Assembly: GCF_000422825.1 (NCBI RefSeq)
Contig: NZ_KE383929.1
Span: 62,001 to 126,000, forward strand
Source: Nocardioides insulae DSM 17944
GTDB lineage: Bacteria; Actinomycetota; Actinomycetes; Propionibacteriales; Nocardioidaceae
Reading direction: 5' to 3'
DNA: 64,000 nt
Below are positions 55,410 through 63,562 of the stretch, piece by piece. A program made the translations under genes and the position numbers. Position 1 is the first letter of the stretch. Each line of letters starts with the position of its first letter. The notes beneath the pieces were generated by a model that ran no database searches, was not told the origin of the DNA, and worked only from the letters and a program-made list of their open reading frames with translations.

Positions 55410-56798
55410 ATGGACGGCTATCAAAGTAGCCTGCTGCTGCTTCTCCTGGCCCTGTTCCTTGTACTCGCCTGCGGCGTGTTCGTCGCCGCCGAGTTCGCCC
55501 TCGTCACCGTCGACCGCACCAAGGTCGCCCAGGACGCCGAAGCGGGTGAGCCGGGGGCGCAGCGACTACAACGTTCGCTGCGCAACCTCTCGACCCAGCT
55601 CTCCGGCGCCCAGGTCGGCATCACGGTGACCAACCTGGGGATCGGCTGGCTCGCCGAACCGGCGATCTCCACGCTGATCGCACCACCACTGGACGCACTC
55701 GGTGTCCCGGGCAGCGCGGTGACACCGATCGCGGTCACCCTCGGTCTGGTGATCTCGACCGCGATCACGATGATCTTCGGCGAGCTCGTGCCCAAGAACA
55801 TCGCCCTCTCCCTCCCGATGCGCACGGCGCACGGCACGATGGGCGCGCTGTGGTACTTCACCAGCGCGATCAAGGCCCCGATCGCCCTGCTCAACAACTC
55901 GGCCAACGCCCTGGTCCGACGGCTGGGGGTCGAGCCCCAGGAGGAGCTCCGGTCGGCCCGGTCCTCGACCGAGCTGGCCTCACTGATCCAGCACTCCGCC
56001 GACGAGGGCACCCTGGACGCCGACACCGCGGAGCTGATGGAGCGCTCGGTGGAGTTCGGCACCCGCACGGCGGGGGAGATCATGACCCCGCGGGTGCGCA
56101 CCATGAGCCTCGAGGCGAACGACCGGGCCGAGCGGGTGATCGAGCTGGCCCGCCGTACCGGCCACTCCCGCTTCCCCGTCCTGGCCGACGACGACACCGT
56201 GGTCGGCACCGTGCACGTGAAGAACGCCGTCGGCCTGGCGATGCACGAGCGGTCCACGGTGAAGGTCAAGCACCTGATGGCCAAGCCCGTCCTGGTGCCC
56301 GACTCGCTGCGGCTCGACCCGCTCCTGGCGCTGCTGCGCCGCGAGAGCTTCCAGATGGCGATCGTGCTGGACGAGTACGGCGGCCACGCCGGCATCGTCA
56401 CCCTCGAGGACGTCATCGAGGAGATCGTCGGCGACATCGCCGATGAGCACGACTCGATGTCGGCCCAGGCCAGGCTGCGCCGCGACGGCAGCTGGTCGCT
56501 CTCCGGCCTGCTGCGACCCGACGAGGTGGAGGACCTGACCGGGGTGGACCTGCCGGAGAGCGAGGACTACGACACCATCGCCGGACTGGTCCTGGCCGTC
56601 CTCGGCCGGATCCCGCAGCGCGGGGACATCGCCGAGGTCGCAGTCCCCGACCGGAGCGACCCGGAGGAGCCTCGGGAGCGGCTGGTCACCCTGACCGTCG
56701 ACCATATGGACGGCCGCCGGGTGGATCGGATCAGTCTGCGCCTGCTCGGACCGCTGGACGCGGCCCTCGCGGGTGAGAAGGCGGAGGTGGAGCGATGA
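55410..56798 (+). CDS. Hemolysin-family (CNNM/CorC-like) membrane protein
   Basis: 462 residues: a DUF21 membrane domain (about 1-200; LALFLVLACGVFVAAEFALV, PKNIALSLP), a CBS pair (EIMTPRVRTMSLEAND to FQMAIVLDEYGGHAG) and a CorC/HlyC C-terminal domain (DGSWSLSGLLRPDEVEDL). The family is linked to Mg2+/Co2+ efflux or metal homeostasis; true hemolysis is unlikely. Promoter candidate TAGAGT at 55357-55362. It overlaps a paralogue by 4 nt. Confidence 0.85.
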   Translation: MDGYQSSLLLLLLALFLVLACGVFVAAEFALVTVDRTKVAQDAEAGEPGAQRLQRSLRNLSTQLSGAQVGITVTNLGIGWLAEPAISTLIAPPLDALGVPGSAVTPIAVTLGLVISTAITMIFGELVPKNIALSLPMRTAHGTMGALWYFTSAIKAPIALLNNSANALVRRLGVEPQEELRSARSSTELASLIQHSADEGTLDADTAELMERSVEFGTRTAGEIMTPRVRTMSLEANDRAERVIELARRTGHSRFPVLADDDTVVGTVHVKNAVGLAMHERSTVKVKHLMAKPVLVPDSLRLDPLLALLRRESFQMAIVLDEYGGHAGIVTLEDVIEEIVGDIADEHDSMSAQARLRRDGSWSLSGLLRPDEVEDLTGVDLPESEDYDTIAGLVLAVLGRIPQRGDIAEVAVPDRSDPEEPRERLVTLTVDHMDGRRVDRISLRLLGPLDAALAGEKAEVER

Positions 56799-57841
56799 GC
56801 AACGCCTTCTCCCTGGTCGCCGGCGTCGTGCTGCTGCTGCTCAATGCCTTCTTCGTGGGGGCCGAGTTCGCGCTGGTCTCCGCCCGCCGCAGCCAGATCG
56901 AACCCCGCGCACAGCAGGGGTCACGTCTGGCCAAGATCACCCTCCGGGCGATGGAGCACGTGTCCTTGATGATGGCCGGCGCGCAGTTGGGCATCACGGT
57001 GTGCTCGGTGCTGCTCGGTGCCGTTGCCGAGCCCGCGCTCGCGCACCTGCTGGAGCCGGTGCTGCACCTGCTGCACGTCCCCTCCGACCTGCTCCACCCG
57101 ATCGCGTTCGTGATCGCGATGTCCTGCGTCGTCTACCTGCACGTGGTGCTCGGGGAGATGGTCCCGAAGAACATCGCCATCGCGGGTCCCGAGCGGGCCG
57201 CGCTGGTGCTGGGTCCGGCCATGTACGGCGTCGTGATCGCGCTCAAGCCGGTGATCGTGGCCTTCAACATGATCGCCAACGGCTGTCTGCGGCTGATGCG
57301 GATCGAGCCGAAGGACGAGGTCGCCGCGACGTACACACGCGAGGAGGTGGCCGCGCTGGTGGAGGAGTCGCACGGTGAGGGTCTGATCGCCGCGGACGAG
57401 TACGACCGCCTCGCGGGCGCACTCGGGTTCACCGAGAAGACCGTCGACACGGTGCTGCTCGAGCGGGATTCCCTCGCGACCATCCGTCGCGGCTCCACCG
57501 GTGCGGACGTCGAGTCCCTGTGCGCGGCCACCGGATTCTCCCGGTTCCCCGTCGTCGACGGGGACGACCTGGTGGGATACCTGCACATCAAGGACGTGCT
57601 CGAGCCCGATGACGAGCGGCGTCGCCGTCCCGTCGAGGACAAGTGGGTCCGCGCGTTCGCGACGGTGACCCTCGACACCCAACTGCATGAGGCCCTCGAG
57701 ATCCTGCAGCGACGGGGGGCACACCTCGCGCGAGTGGTCGACAAGGATGGTCATACCGTCGGGCTCGCCACCCTCGAGGACGTCATCGAGGAGCTCGTGG
57801 GTGAGATCCGTGACGCGGCACATGCCGAGGAGCCCGTCTGA
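56795..57841 (+). CDS. Second hemolysin-family membrane protein
   Basis: 348 residues, paralogue of the preceding gene: DUF21 domain (VAGVVLLLLNAFFVGAEFALV, VPKNIAIAGPE) and a CBS pair (GFSRFPVVDGDDLVGYLHIK, ATLEDVIEELVGEI), but no CorC_HlyC domain. The ATG overlaps the first gene's stop by 4 nt. Adjacent pairs of this type (for example M. tuberculosis Rv1841c/Rv1842c, from memory) probably form a heteromer. Confidence 0.85.
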   Translation: MSNAFSLVAGVVLLLLNAFFVGAEFALVSARRSQIEPRAQQGSRLAKITLRAMEHVSLMMAGAQLGITVCSVLLGAVAEPALAHLLEPVLHLLHVPSDLLHPIAFVIAMSCVVYLHVVLGEMVPKNIAIAGPERAALVLGPAMYGVVIALKPVIVAFNMIANGCLRLMRIEPKDEVAATYTREEVAALVEESHGEGLIAADEYDRLAGALGFTEKTVDTVLLERDSLATIRRGSTGADVESLCAATGFSRFPVVDGDDLVGYLHIKDVLEPDDERRRRPVEDKWVRAFATVTLDTQLHEALEILQRRGAHLARVVDKDGHTVGLATLEDVIEELVGEIRDAAHAEEPV

Positions 57842-57945
57842 GCGCCTGAGAACTCCGGATTCTGAGGCCTCCGGAGCTACGCTGGTCGGGTCGGCCAGTA
57901 CGTCGGCACTTCAGCGTGCGCGCAGACCAAGGAGTGTTTCACCCC

Positions 57946-58644
57946 GTGCCGGAGTCAGTGACAGCCACCTCGGGTGAGTCGGGAGGGGAACCGTCCCCGA
58001 CCTCCGCGCGTACGTCGCGGGTGTGGACCATCCCCAACCTGCTCAGTGCCCTGCGACTGGCCGGGGTGCCGGTCTTCCTGTGGCTGGTGCTGGGACCCGA
58101 GGCCGACGGCTGGGCGCTGCTGCTCCTGGTGGTCTCCGGGATCACTGACTGGCTCGATGGCTGGCTCGCCCGCCGGCTCGGGCAGACCTCGAAGCTCGGC
58201 ATGTTGCTCGACCCCGTTGCCGACCGGCTCTACATCCTGGCGGTCGTGGTGGGGCTGGCTCTGCGCGACGTCATCCCGTGGTGGGTGGCCGTGCTCCTGC
58301 CGCTGCGTGACCTGCTCATGATCGGGCTGGTGCCGCTGCTGCGTACCCGCGGCTACAACTCGCTGCCGGTGCACTTCCTCGGCAAGGCGGGCACCTTCAA
58401 CCTGCTCTACGCGTTCCCCCTGCTGCTCCTCGGCGACGGTGGCGGGGTCGTGGCCACCCTGGCCAACGTCTTCGGCTGGGCATTCGCCGTCTGGGGCATC
58501 GGTCTGTACTGGTGGGCCGGCCTGCTCTATGTATGGCAGGTGCGCCAACTGCTGGCCACGACGTCCCGCGATGCCGGGGACGCCGCCACTGAGACCTCCG
58601 GCTCCGACGCCGACTCCGATGCCTCTGCCGAGGCCGAGCGTTGA
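57946..58644 (+). CDS. CDP-alcohol phosphatidyltransferase (PgsA2-like)
   Basis: 232 residues, about six spans. The catalytic signature D-x2-DG-x2-AR-x8-G-x3-D-x3-D is complete in DWLDGWLARRLGQ followed by GMLLDPVAD. It transfers a phosphatidyl group from CDP-diacylglycerol to an alcohol; the substrate may be glycerophosphate or cardiolipin-type. The GTG at 57946 follows AAGGAG at 57929-57934; 57916 and 57958 are also possible. First gene of the Rv1822-Rv1830-like block. TACGCT at 57878-57883 is the likely -10. Confidence 0.85.
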   Translation: MPESVTATSGESGGEPSPTSARTSRVWTIPNLLSALRLAGVPVFLWLVLGPEADGWALLLLVVSGITDWLDGWLARRLGQTSKLGMLLDPVADRLYILAVVVGLALRDVIPWWVAVLLPLRDLLMIGLVPLLRTRGYNSLPVHFLGKAGTFNLLYAFPLLLLGDGGGVVATLANVFGWAFAVWGIGLYWWAGLLYVWQVRQLLATTSRDAGDAATETSGSDADSDASAEAER

Positions 58645-59555
58645 CGCCCGAGGAACCCGGCAGACACGACGGGCCGGGCGAGGTCCTCGACCAGGTGCAC
58701 CAACCGCTGCTCGACCGGATCACGCGGGGAGCCCTGGACGAGGACTACCAGCACGTCGCGGAGCGGAAGCGGGCCAGGCAGGCCGCCGGCATCGGTCCGA
58801 AACGGGAGCGGTCCCCGCTGGCCCGTAGGGGCGTGTTCACCGCGGTCGTGGTGGGGGCCTTCGGTGTGCTCGCCTCGGTGTCCGCCGTGCAGACGGCGGA
58901 GAACGCCGACGTGGCCAGTGCGAGCCGCGCCACCCTGATCGACCGGATCACGTCCGTGCGCAGCACCGTGGACGACCAGCAGGGCGACATCTCCACGGTC
59001 CGTGCGGCCAACACCGCCCTCACCGGCAGCAACGACGAGGTTCGGTCGGAGACGACGAGGATGACCTCCCGCGCCGACACGCTGGCGACCGAGACCGGTT
59101 TCGAGGAGATGCGTGGCGACGGCGTCGTGGCGGTGGTCGACGACGCACCCGGTGGGGGAGACGGACTCGTCCGCGACCGGGATCTGCGGCTGCTGGTCAA
59201 CGGGTTGTGGGAGGCGGGCGCGCGAGGGATCGCCATCAACGGGCAGCGGGTCACCTCGCTCAGCGCGCTGCGCAACTCGTGGCAGGCGGTCCGGATCAAC
59301 GACGTCTCCCTCTCTCCGCCGTACCGAGTGAGCGCGGTCGGTGACCAGGACGTCCTTCAGGCACGCTTCGCCGAGACCACCTCCGGACTGCGGTTCCAAG
59401 ACCTCACCACCCAGCTCGGGATGCCCTACTCGATGGACAACGCCGACGGACTGGAACTGCCCGCTGCGCCCGATCGCGTGCTCGATCTGCGTAAGGTGCG
59501 GCTCGGAGGGGCAGAAGACTCCAAACACCCAGTCGACAACGAGGAGAGCCCGTGA
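58641..59555 (+). CDS. DUF881 membrane protein (first)
   Basis: 304 residues. One span near residues 55-77 (RGVFTAVVVGAFGVLASVSAV), a helical coil region (RSTVDDQQGDISTVRAANTA), then the DUF881 domain (VVAVVDDAPGG, LVNGLWEAGARGIAINGQR). DUF881 proteins occur near division or sporulation genes (YlxW/YlxX of Bacillus). Overlaps its neighbours by 4 nt on both sides. Function unknown; a structural role at the septum or envelope is inferred. Confidence 0.85.
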   Translation: MTPEEPGRHDGPGEVLDQVHQPLLDRITRGALDEDYQHVAERKRARQAAGIGPKRERSPLARRGVFTAVVVGAFGVLASVSAVQTAENADVASASRATLIDRITSVRSTVDDQQGDISTVRAANTALTGSNDEVRSETTRMTSRADTLATETGFEEMRGDGVVAVVDDAPGGGDGLVRDRDLRLLVNGLWEAGARGIAINGQRVTSLSALRNSWQAVRINDVSLSPPYRVSAVGDQDVLQARFAETTSGLRFQDLTTQLGMPYSMDNADGLELPAAPDRVLDLRKVRLGGAEDSKHPVDNEESP

Positions 59556-59884
59556 TCGCCGCCATCGGACTCGTCGTCGGGATCGTCCTGGGCGTCATCT
59601 TCCAGCCGGACGTGCCCATCGGCCTCGAGCCCTATCTCCCCATCGCGGTGGTGGCCGCCCTCGACGCAGTGTTCGGCGGCCTCCGCGCCTTCCTGGAGGG
59701 GATCTTCGACGACAAGGTCTTCGTCGTCTCGTTCATCTCCAATGTGGTCATCGCTGCGGGCATCGTCTACCTCGGCGACAAGCTGGGGGTGGGAGCCCAG
59801 CTCTCCACCGGCGTCATCGTCGTGCTCGGCATCCGTATCTTCTCCAACGTCGCCGCGATCCGGCGCCACATCTTCCATGCCTGA
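59552..59884 (+). CDS. sbp: Small basic protein Sbp (DUF1290)
   Basis: 110 residues, three spans: IAAIGLVVGIVLGVIF, a central AALDAVFGGLRAFLEGIFDD segment and FISNVVIAAGIVYLG. It matches the Bacillus Sbp encoded beside ftsAZ. It sits between two DUF881 genes, the same trio as M. tuberculosis Rv1823-Rv1825. The GTG start overlaps the upstream stop by 4 nt. The cellular role is not established. Confidence 0.88.
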   Translation: MIAAIGLVVGIVLGVIFQPDVPIGLEPYLPIAVVAALDAVFGGLRAFLEGIFDDKVFVVSFISNVVIAAGIVYLGDKLGVGAQLSTGVIVVLGIRIFSNVAAIRRHIFHA

Positions 59885-60818
59885 GGCCAACGAGCCCGAG
59901 TCGACCTCCGCACCCGAGCCGACCTCTGGACCGGGGTCGACCTCTGGGGTCGAGCCGACCACCGCACCCGAGCCGACCACCGCACCCGAGCCGACCACCG
60001 GGCCGAGTGGTGAGCTGAGTGGTGAGCTGAGTGGTGAGCCGAGCAACAGGACGGACCCGGCGTCCGAATCGGCGACCGAACCCGAGGGTCGGCCCGCCGG
60101 GGACAACCAGCCGGGCGAGGAAGATTCAGGTGCCCGGACCCGGATGGTCGACGCGGTCCGGCATCCCCGGCGGAGCCAGGTGGTGGTCGGGGTGCTCCTG
60201 GCGGCGCTCGGCTTCGCGGCGGTGACCCAGGTCAACACCACCGAGGAGGACGACACCTACGCCGGCGCGCGGCAGCAGGAACTGATCGACGTGCTGAACG
60301 CGCTCACGGTGACCGGCCAGAAGCAGCAGGAGCAGCTGGAGGACCTCGAGAGCACCCGTGATGAGCTCCGCGAAGACACCACCCGTAACCAGGCCGCGCT
60401 GGACCAGGCACGGGATCAGGTCCAGACCCTCAACATCCTCGCGGGGCGGGTTCCGGTCACCGGTCCGGGGATCAGGATCACGATCACCGAAGAGGGGGAT
60501 CAGGTCGACGTCGACGACTTCATCGACCTGATCCAGGAGCTCCGCTCCATCGGGGCAGAGGCGATCGAGGTGAACGACGAGGTGCGCCTGGTCGCCCAGT
60601 CCTCCTTCGAGCAGGCCGCCGGCGGCCTGCTGGTGGACGGCACGCTGGTGGAACCGCCGTACGTCATCGAGGCGATCGGCGAGCCCAGTACCTTGGCCGG
60701 CGCCGTGACCTTCGCCCGCGGGCCGCAGGACGCCTTCGAGTCCGATGGCGCCACCGTCGAGGTGACCGAGCAGCAGGAGATCGAGATCGAGAGCGTGGTC
60801 CAGGGGCCGGAGGACTGA
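59877..60818 (+). CDS. DUF881 membrane protein (second) with disordered N-terminal repeats
   Basis: 313 residues. Residues 1-90 are low-complexity: Pro-Glu-Pro-Thr repeats (APEPTT) and SGEL repeats, cytoplasmic by topology. One span follows near 103-120 (VVVGVLLAALGFAAV), then a coiled coil (QQEQLEDLESTRDELREDT) and a DUF881 domain (GPGIRITITEEG, SIGAEAIEVNDEVRL). The ATG at 59877 overlaps sbp by 8 nt. The long disordered tail is unusual for the family and could bind cytoplasmic partners. Confidence 0.83.
   Translation: MPEANEPESTSAPEPTSGPGSTSGVEPTTAPEPTTAPEPTTGPSGELSGELSGEPSNRTDPASESATEPEGRPAGDNQPGEEDSGARTRMVDAVRHPRRSQVVVGVLLAALGFAAVTQVNTTEEDDTYAGARQQELIDVLNALTVTGQKQQEQLEDLESTRDELREDTTRNQAALDQARDQVQTLNILAGRVPVTGPGIRITITEEGDQVDVDDFIDLIQELRSIGAEAIEVNDEVRLVAQSSFEQAAGGLLVDGTLVEPPYVIEAIGEPSTLAGAVTFARGPQDAFESDGATVEVTEQQEIEIESVVQGPED
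59952..60041. repeat. 18-bp and 12-bp tandem repeats in the DUF881 gene
   Basis: GAGCCGACCACCGCACCC recurs about 2.7 times from 59952, then AGTGGTGAGCTG three times from 60006 (last copy with one change). Both keep the reading frame and encode the disordered tail, so tail length can vary by slippage without frameshift. Confidence 0.8.
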
Positions 60819-60833
60819 ACCCCCTCCGGGCAG

Positions 60834-60839
60834 TAAAGT
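60834..60839 (+). promoter_or_regulatory. Probable -10 element of gcvH
   Basis: TAAAGT, 66 bp before the gcvH start, unlike the leaderless layout of many neighbours: here a ~60-nt leader with Shine-Dalgarno GAGGAG (60891-60896) is expected. The leader is too short for a glycine riboswitch. Confidence 0.4.
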
Positions 60840-60904
60840 GTGGCCGCAGCCGATCGCCGTACAGGTGATCGGGCCCAGACCAGCGATCGACGAGGAGATT
60901 CGAC

Positions 60905-61291
60905 GTGTACCCCGAGGACCTGAGCTACACCTCCGAGCACGAATGGGTGCGCACCCCCGGCGAGCAGGACGGCTCGGTGCGCATCGGCATCACCCACTAC
61001 GCCCAGGACGCGCTCGGTGACATCGTGTATGTCTCCCTGCCCGAGATCGGTCAGACCGTGACCGCGGGGGAGACCTGCGGCGAGCTGGAGTCGACCAAGT
61101 CGGTCTCTGACCTGTACGCGCCGGTCACCGGCGAGGTCGTCGCACGCAACGACGCTCTCGACGAGCAGCCCGAGCTCGTCAACGACGAGCCGTACGCCGC
61201 CGGCTGGCTCTTCGAGGTCGTGCCGAGCGTTCCGGCTCAGCTCGACGAGCTGATGGACTCGGTCGCCTACCAGGGTTCGCTCGAGGGCTGA
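60905..61291 (+). CDS. gcvH: Glycine cleavage system H protein
   Basis: 128 residues. The lipoyl-lysine site is ESTKSVSDLYAP (Lys65), preceded by GITHYAQDALGDIVYV, the hybrid motif of GcvH. It shuttles the aminomethyl group between the P, T and L proteins. The GTG has a strong GAGGAG. In the mycobacterial order it is followed by GarA; here the FHA protein follows. A perfect hairpin ends the transcript. Confidence 0.95.
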   Translation: MYPEDLSYTSEHEWVRTPGEQDGSVRIGITHYAQDALGDIVYVSLPEIGQTVTAGETCGELESTKSVSDLYAPVTGEVVARNDALDEQPELVNDEPYAAGWLFEVVPSVPAQLDELMDSVAYQGSLEG

Positions 61292-61303
61292 CCGGGTCGT
61301 CGC

Positions 61304-61334
61304 GTCGCCCTCACCCGCCAGGGGTGAGGGCGAC
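61304..61334 (+). terminator. 13-bp perfect hairpin after gcvH
   Basis: GTCGCCCTCACCC pairs exactly with GGGTGAGGGCGAC around 5 nt, 12 bp after the stop. No T-tract. It separates gcvH from the FHA gene, which has its own TAGGTT at 61355-61360. Confidence 0.75.
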
Positions 61335-61401
61335 AGATGCAGCCGCCGGACTGATAGGTTCGCTGCATCCGTCAATCTCATCTGGAGGGTAAGGAGCAGG
61401 C

Positions 61402-61908
61402 ATGCCGTTCTGCACCGCGTGTGGGAGTCAGAATCCCGACGATGCTCGGTTCTGCGCGCAGTGCGGCACGCGACTCGTGACCATCGAGCCGCCGCGCCCA
61501 GCCGTCAGCGATGCCACCGCCACCATCTCGGTGGGCAACGAGAAGATCGAGACGGGGGAGCGCTCGCTCAACCCGGTCGACGCAGCCGCGGTCGACGCGC
61601 TGCCGGTGGGGCACGCCCTGCTGGTGGTGCAGCGCGGCCCGGACGCCGGAAGCCGGTTCCTGCTCGACCAGCCGATCGTGCACGCCGGGCGGCACCCGGA
61701 CACCGAGATCTTCCTGGACGACGTGACCGTCTCCCGTCATCACGCCGAGTTCCACCGCTCCGCCGAGGGGTTCTCCGTGCGTGACGTGGGGAGCCTCAAC
61801 GGCACCTACGTCAATCGTGACCGGATCGACGAGGTGGCGCTCACCGACGGCGACGAGGTCCAGATCGGCAAGTACCGCCTGGTGTTCTACGCCGGTCACG
61901 AGGGCTGA
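61402..61908 (+). CDS. FHA-domain protein with N-terminal zinc ribbon (GarA position)
   Basis: 168 residues. A zinc ribbon opens the protein (FCTACGSQNPDD, FCAQCGTRL: two CxxC). A linker with TATISVGNEKIETGE, possibly phosphorylatable, precedes the FHA domain: GRHPDTEIFLDD, VSRHHAEFHR and GSLNGTYVN. It occupies the place of GarA, the PknB-controlled switch of glutamate metabolism, but GarA as I know it has no zinc ribbon. A TAGGTT promoter and AAGGAG Shine-Dalgarno (61391-61396) precede the ATG. Confidence 0.85.
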   Translation: MPFCTACGSQNPDDARFCAQCGTRLVTIEPPRPAVSDATATISVGNEKIETGERSLNPVDAAAVDALPVGHALLVVQRGPDAGSRFLLDQPIVHAGRHPDTEIFLDDVTVSRHHAEFHRSAEGFSVRDVGSLNGTYVNRDRIDEVALTDGDEVQIGKYRLVFYAGHEG

Positions 61909-61913
61909 AGCCG

Positions 61914-62651
61914 ATGGCGGCCAGCACTGCTGCCACGGGGGGCTCGGCCGCCCTCCTCAACATCGGTCAGGTCCTCGAGATCCTGCGCCCGGACTTCCCT
62001 GGCGTGACGATCCCCAAGATCCGGTTCCTCGAGGACAAGGGGCTGATCAAGCCCCAGCGCACCCCGGCCGGCTACCGCAAGTTCAGTCACGCCGACGTCG
62101 AGCGGCTGCGCTACATCCTCCGCGTGCAGCGCGACCACTATCTGCCGCTCAAGGTGATCGGCGAGCACCTGGACGCGATGGACCGCGGCATGGAGCCGCC
62201 GCCGCTGCAACCGGTCGTGCCCACCGTCCCCGAGGTCGTCCTCGCCGCCGACGGGATGCCCGGCAAGGAGTCCTTCCAGCGGCGCGACGACCTGCGCGTC
62301 TCCCGGCGTGAGCTGATCAAGATCGCCGAGGTGAGCGAGGAGCTCCTGACCGAGCTGGAACAACACGGCCTGGTGACCGCGCTGCGCACCGGGCACTACG
62401 ACACCGATGCGCTGGTGATCGCACGCGCGGCCCGGGAACTGGGCGAGTACGGCATCGAGCCCCGGCACCTGCGGTCCTTCCGCACCGCCGCGGACCGCGA
62501 GGTCGGACTGATCGAGCAGGTCGTCATGCCGCACCGCAGAGCCAGCGACGCCGCCGCGTCGGCGCGGGCGGAGGAGACCGCCAGCGAGGTGGCCGCACTG
62601 GCCGTCCGGTTGCACGCCACCTTGATCAAGGCGGGTCTGCGGCGGCGCTGA
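61914..62651 (+). CDS. ftsR: MerR-family regulator FtsR (Rv1828-like)
   Basis: 245 residues. N-terminal MerR HTH: LLNIGQVLEILRPDFPGVTI, KIRFLEDKGLIKPQRTPAGY, then a linker and a C-terminal helical effector domain (VSRRELIKIAEVSEELLTEL, YGIEPRHLRSFRTAADREVG). FtsR controls ftsZ and other division genes in corynebacteria and mycobacteria (established for homologues). The start is 5 nt after the FHA gene. It is probably co-transcribed with the FHA gene. Confidence 0.87.
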   Translation: MAASTAATGGSAALLNIGQVLEILRPDFPGVTIPKIRFLEDKGLIKPQRTPAGYRKFSHADVERLRYILRVQRDHYLPLKVIGEHLDAMDRGMEPPPLQPVVPTVPEVVLAADGMPGKESFQRRDDLRVSRRELIKIAEVSEELLTELEQHGLVTALRTGHYDTDALVIARAARELGEYGIEPRHLRSFRTAADREVGLIEQVVMPHRRASDAAASARAEETASEVAALAVRLHATLIKAGLRRR

Positions 62652-62713
62652 GCCTCGCTGACCCCGCCGCACGCAGTCCTCGTGCGGCCTCGGACTCGGA
62701 GTAGGGTGGAAAT

Positions 62714-63181
62714 GTGCGCGAAGTCGATGTGATGGGCGTCCGGGTCGAGATGCCTTCCAACAGCCCGATCGTGCTCCTGCGTGAGTCCGGCGGGGAGCGC
62801 TACCTCCCCATCTGGATCGGGGCGGTGGAGGCGACCGCGATCGCGTTCGCCCAGCAGGGCGTCGTACCTCCGCGGCCGCTCACGCACGACCTGCTCAAGG
62901 ATGTTCTCGAGGCCACCGGCAACGAGCTCCTCGAGGTCCAGATCACCAACGTCACCGACGGGGTCTTCTACGCCACCCTGGTGCTCTCCTCCGGCGCCGA
63001 GGTCAGCGCCCGGCCCTCCGACTCCATCGCGCTGGCGCTGCGCACCGGCACCCGGATCGTGTGTGCCGACGACGTCCTCGACGAGGCCGGCCTCGCGGTC
63101 CCTGCCGAGCAGGAGGACGAGGTGGAGAAGTTCCGGGAGTTCCTCGACCACGTCTCACCCGAGGACTTCGACGCCCACTGA
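62714..63181 (+). CDS. Bifunctional nuclease family protein (DUF151, Rv1829-like)
   Basis: 155 residues: REVDVMGVRVEMPSNSPIVLL, LPIWIGAVEATAIAFAQQG, RPLTHDLLKDVLEATG and RPSDSIALALRTG match the DUF151 domain, some members of which cut DNA and RNA. The acidic C-terminus (SPEDFDAH) is typical. TAGGGT at 62702-62707 is 6 nt before the GTG (leaderless). Confidence 0.88.
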   Translation: MREVDVMGVRVEMPSNSPIVLLRESGGERYLPIWIGAVEATAIAFAQQGVVPPRPLTHDLLKDVLEATGNELLEVQITNVTDGVFYATLVLSSGAEVSARPSDSIALALRTGTRIVCADDVLDEAGLAVPAEQEDEVEKFREFLDHVSPEDFDAH

Positions 63182-63562
63182 CCCGAGCCGGCGGCCCGCC
63201 GGTCAGGTCGCAGGCTGCGTGGCTCGCGAGGGTTTCTCGGTCCTGACCGCCCGAGCGTGGCGGCGTACGTCTGCGCCGACCCGACCGCTGGTCCACACCG
63301 AGTCCACGTCCGTGAACGACCGAGCCGGTCCGGCCCATCCAGGCAACTCACCGGGTACGGGACGCGGTGGCGATGGTCACGGTGTCGCTGCGGGCCACGG
63401 CGGGGCGTCAGTCGACGGGGGCGACACGCCGCCGCGCTCGTTGACCGACCCCGACCGCACATCTACCTTGAAGTGTCTCCGGTGTAACTCCACCGCTGCA
63501 CTTCGGTCGCGGCCCTTCCCCCTCAGGAGTTACGCTCAACGGAGTAGACCACGGAGGACCGC
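63182..63562. other. Intergenic region upstream of the second merR gene
   Basis: 381 bp. No gene is supported. It holds an 8-bp inverted repeat (GTAACTCC 63484-63491 and GGAGTTAC 63526-63533), a -10-like TACGCT at 63531-63536 overlapping its right arm, and GGAGGA before the GTG at 63563. This is probably the merR promoter and its autoregulatory site. Confidence 0.55.

Noticed and set aside
60840..60904. Glycine riboswitch before gcvH
   Set aside because: The leader is only about 65 nt and lacks the conserved tandem aptamer layout.
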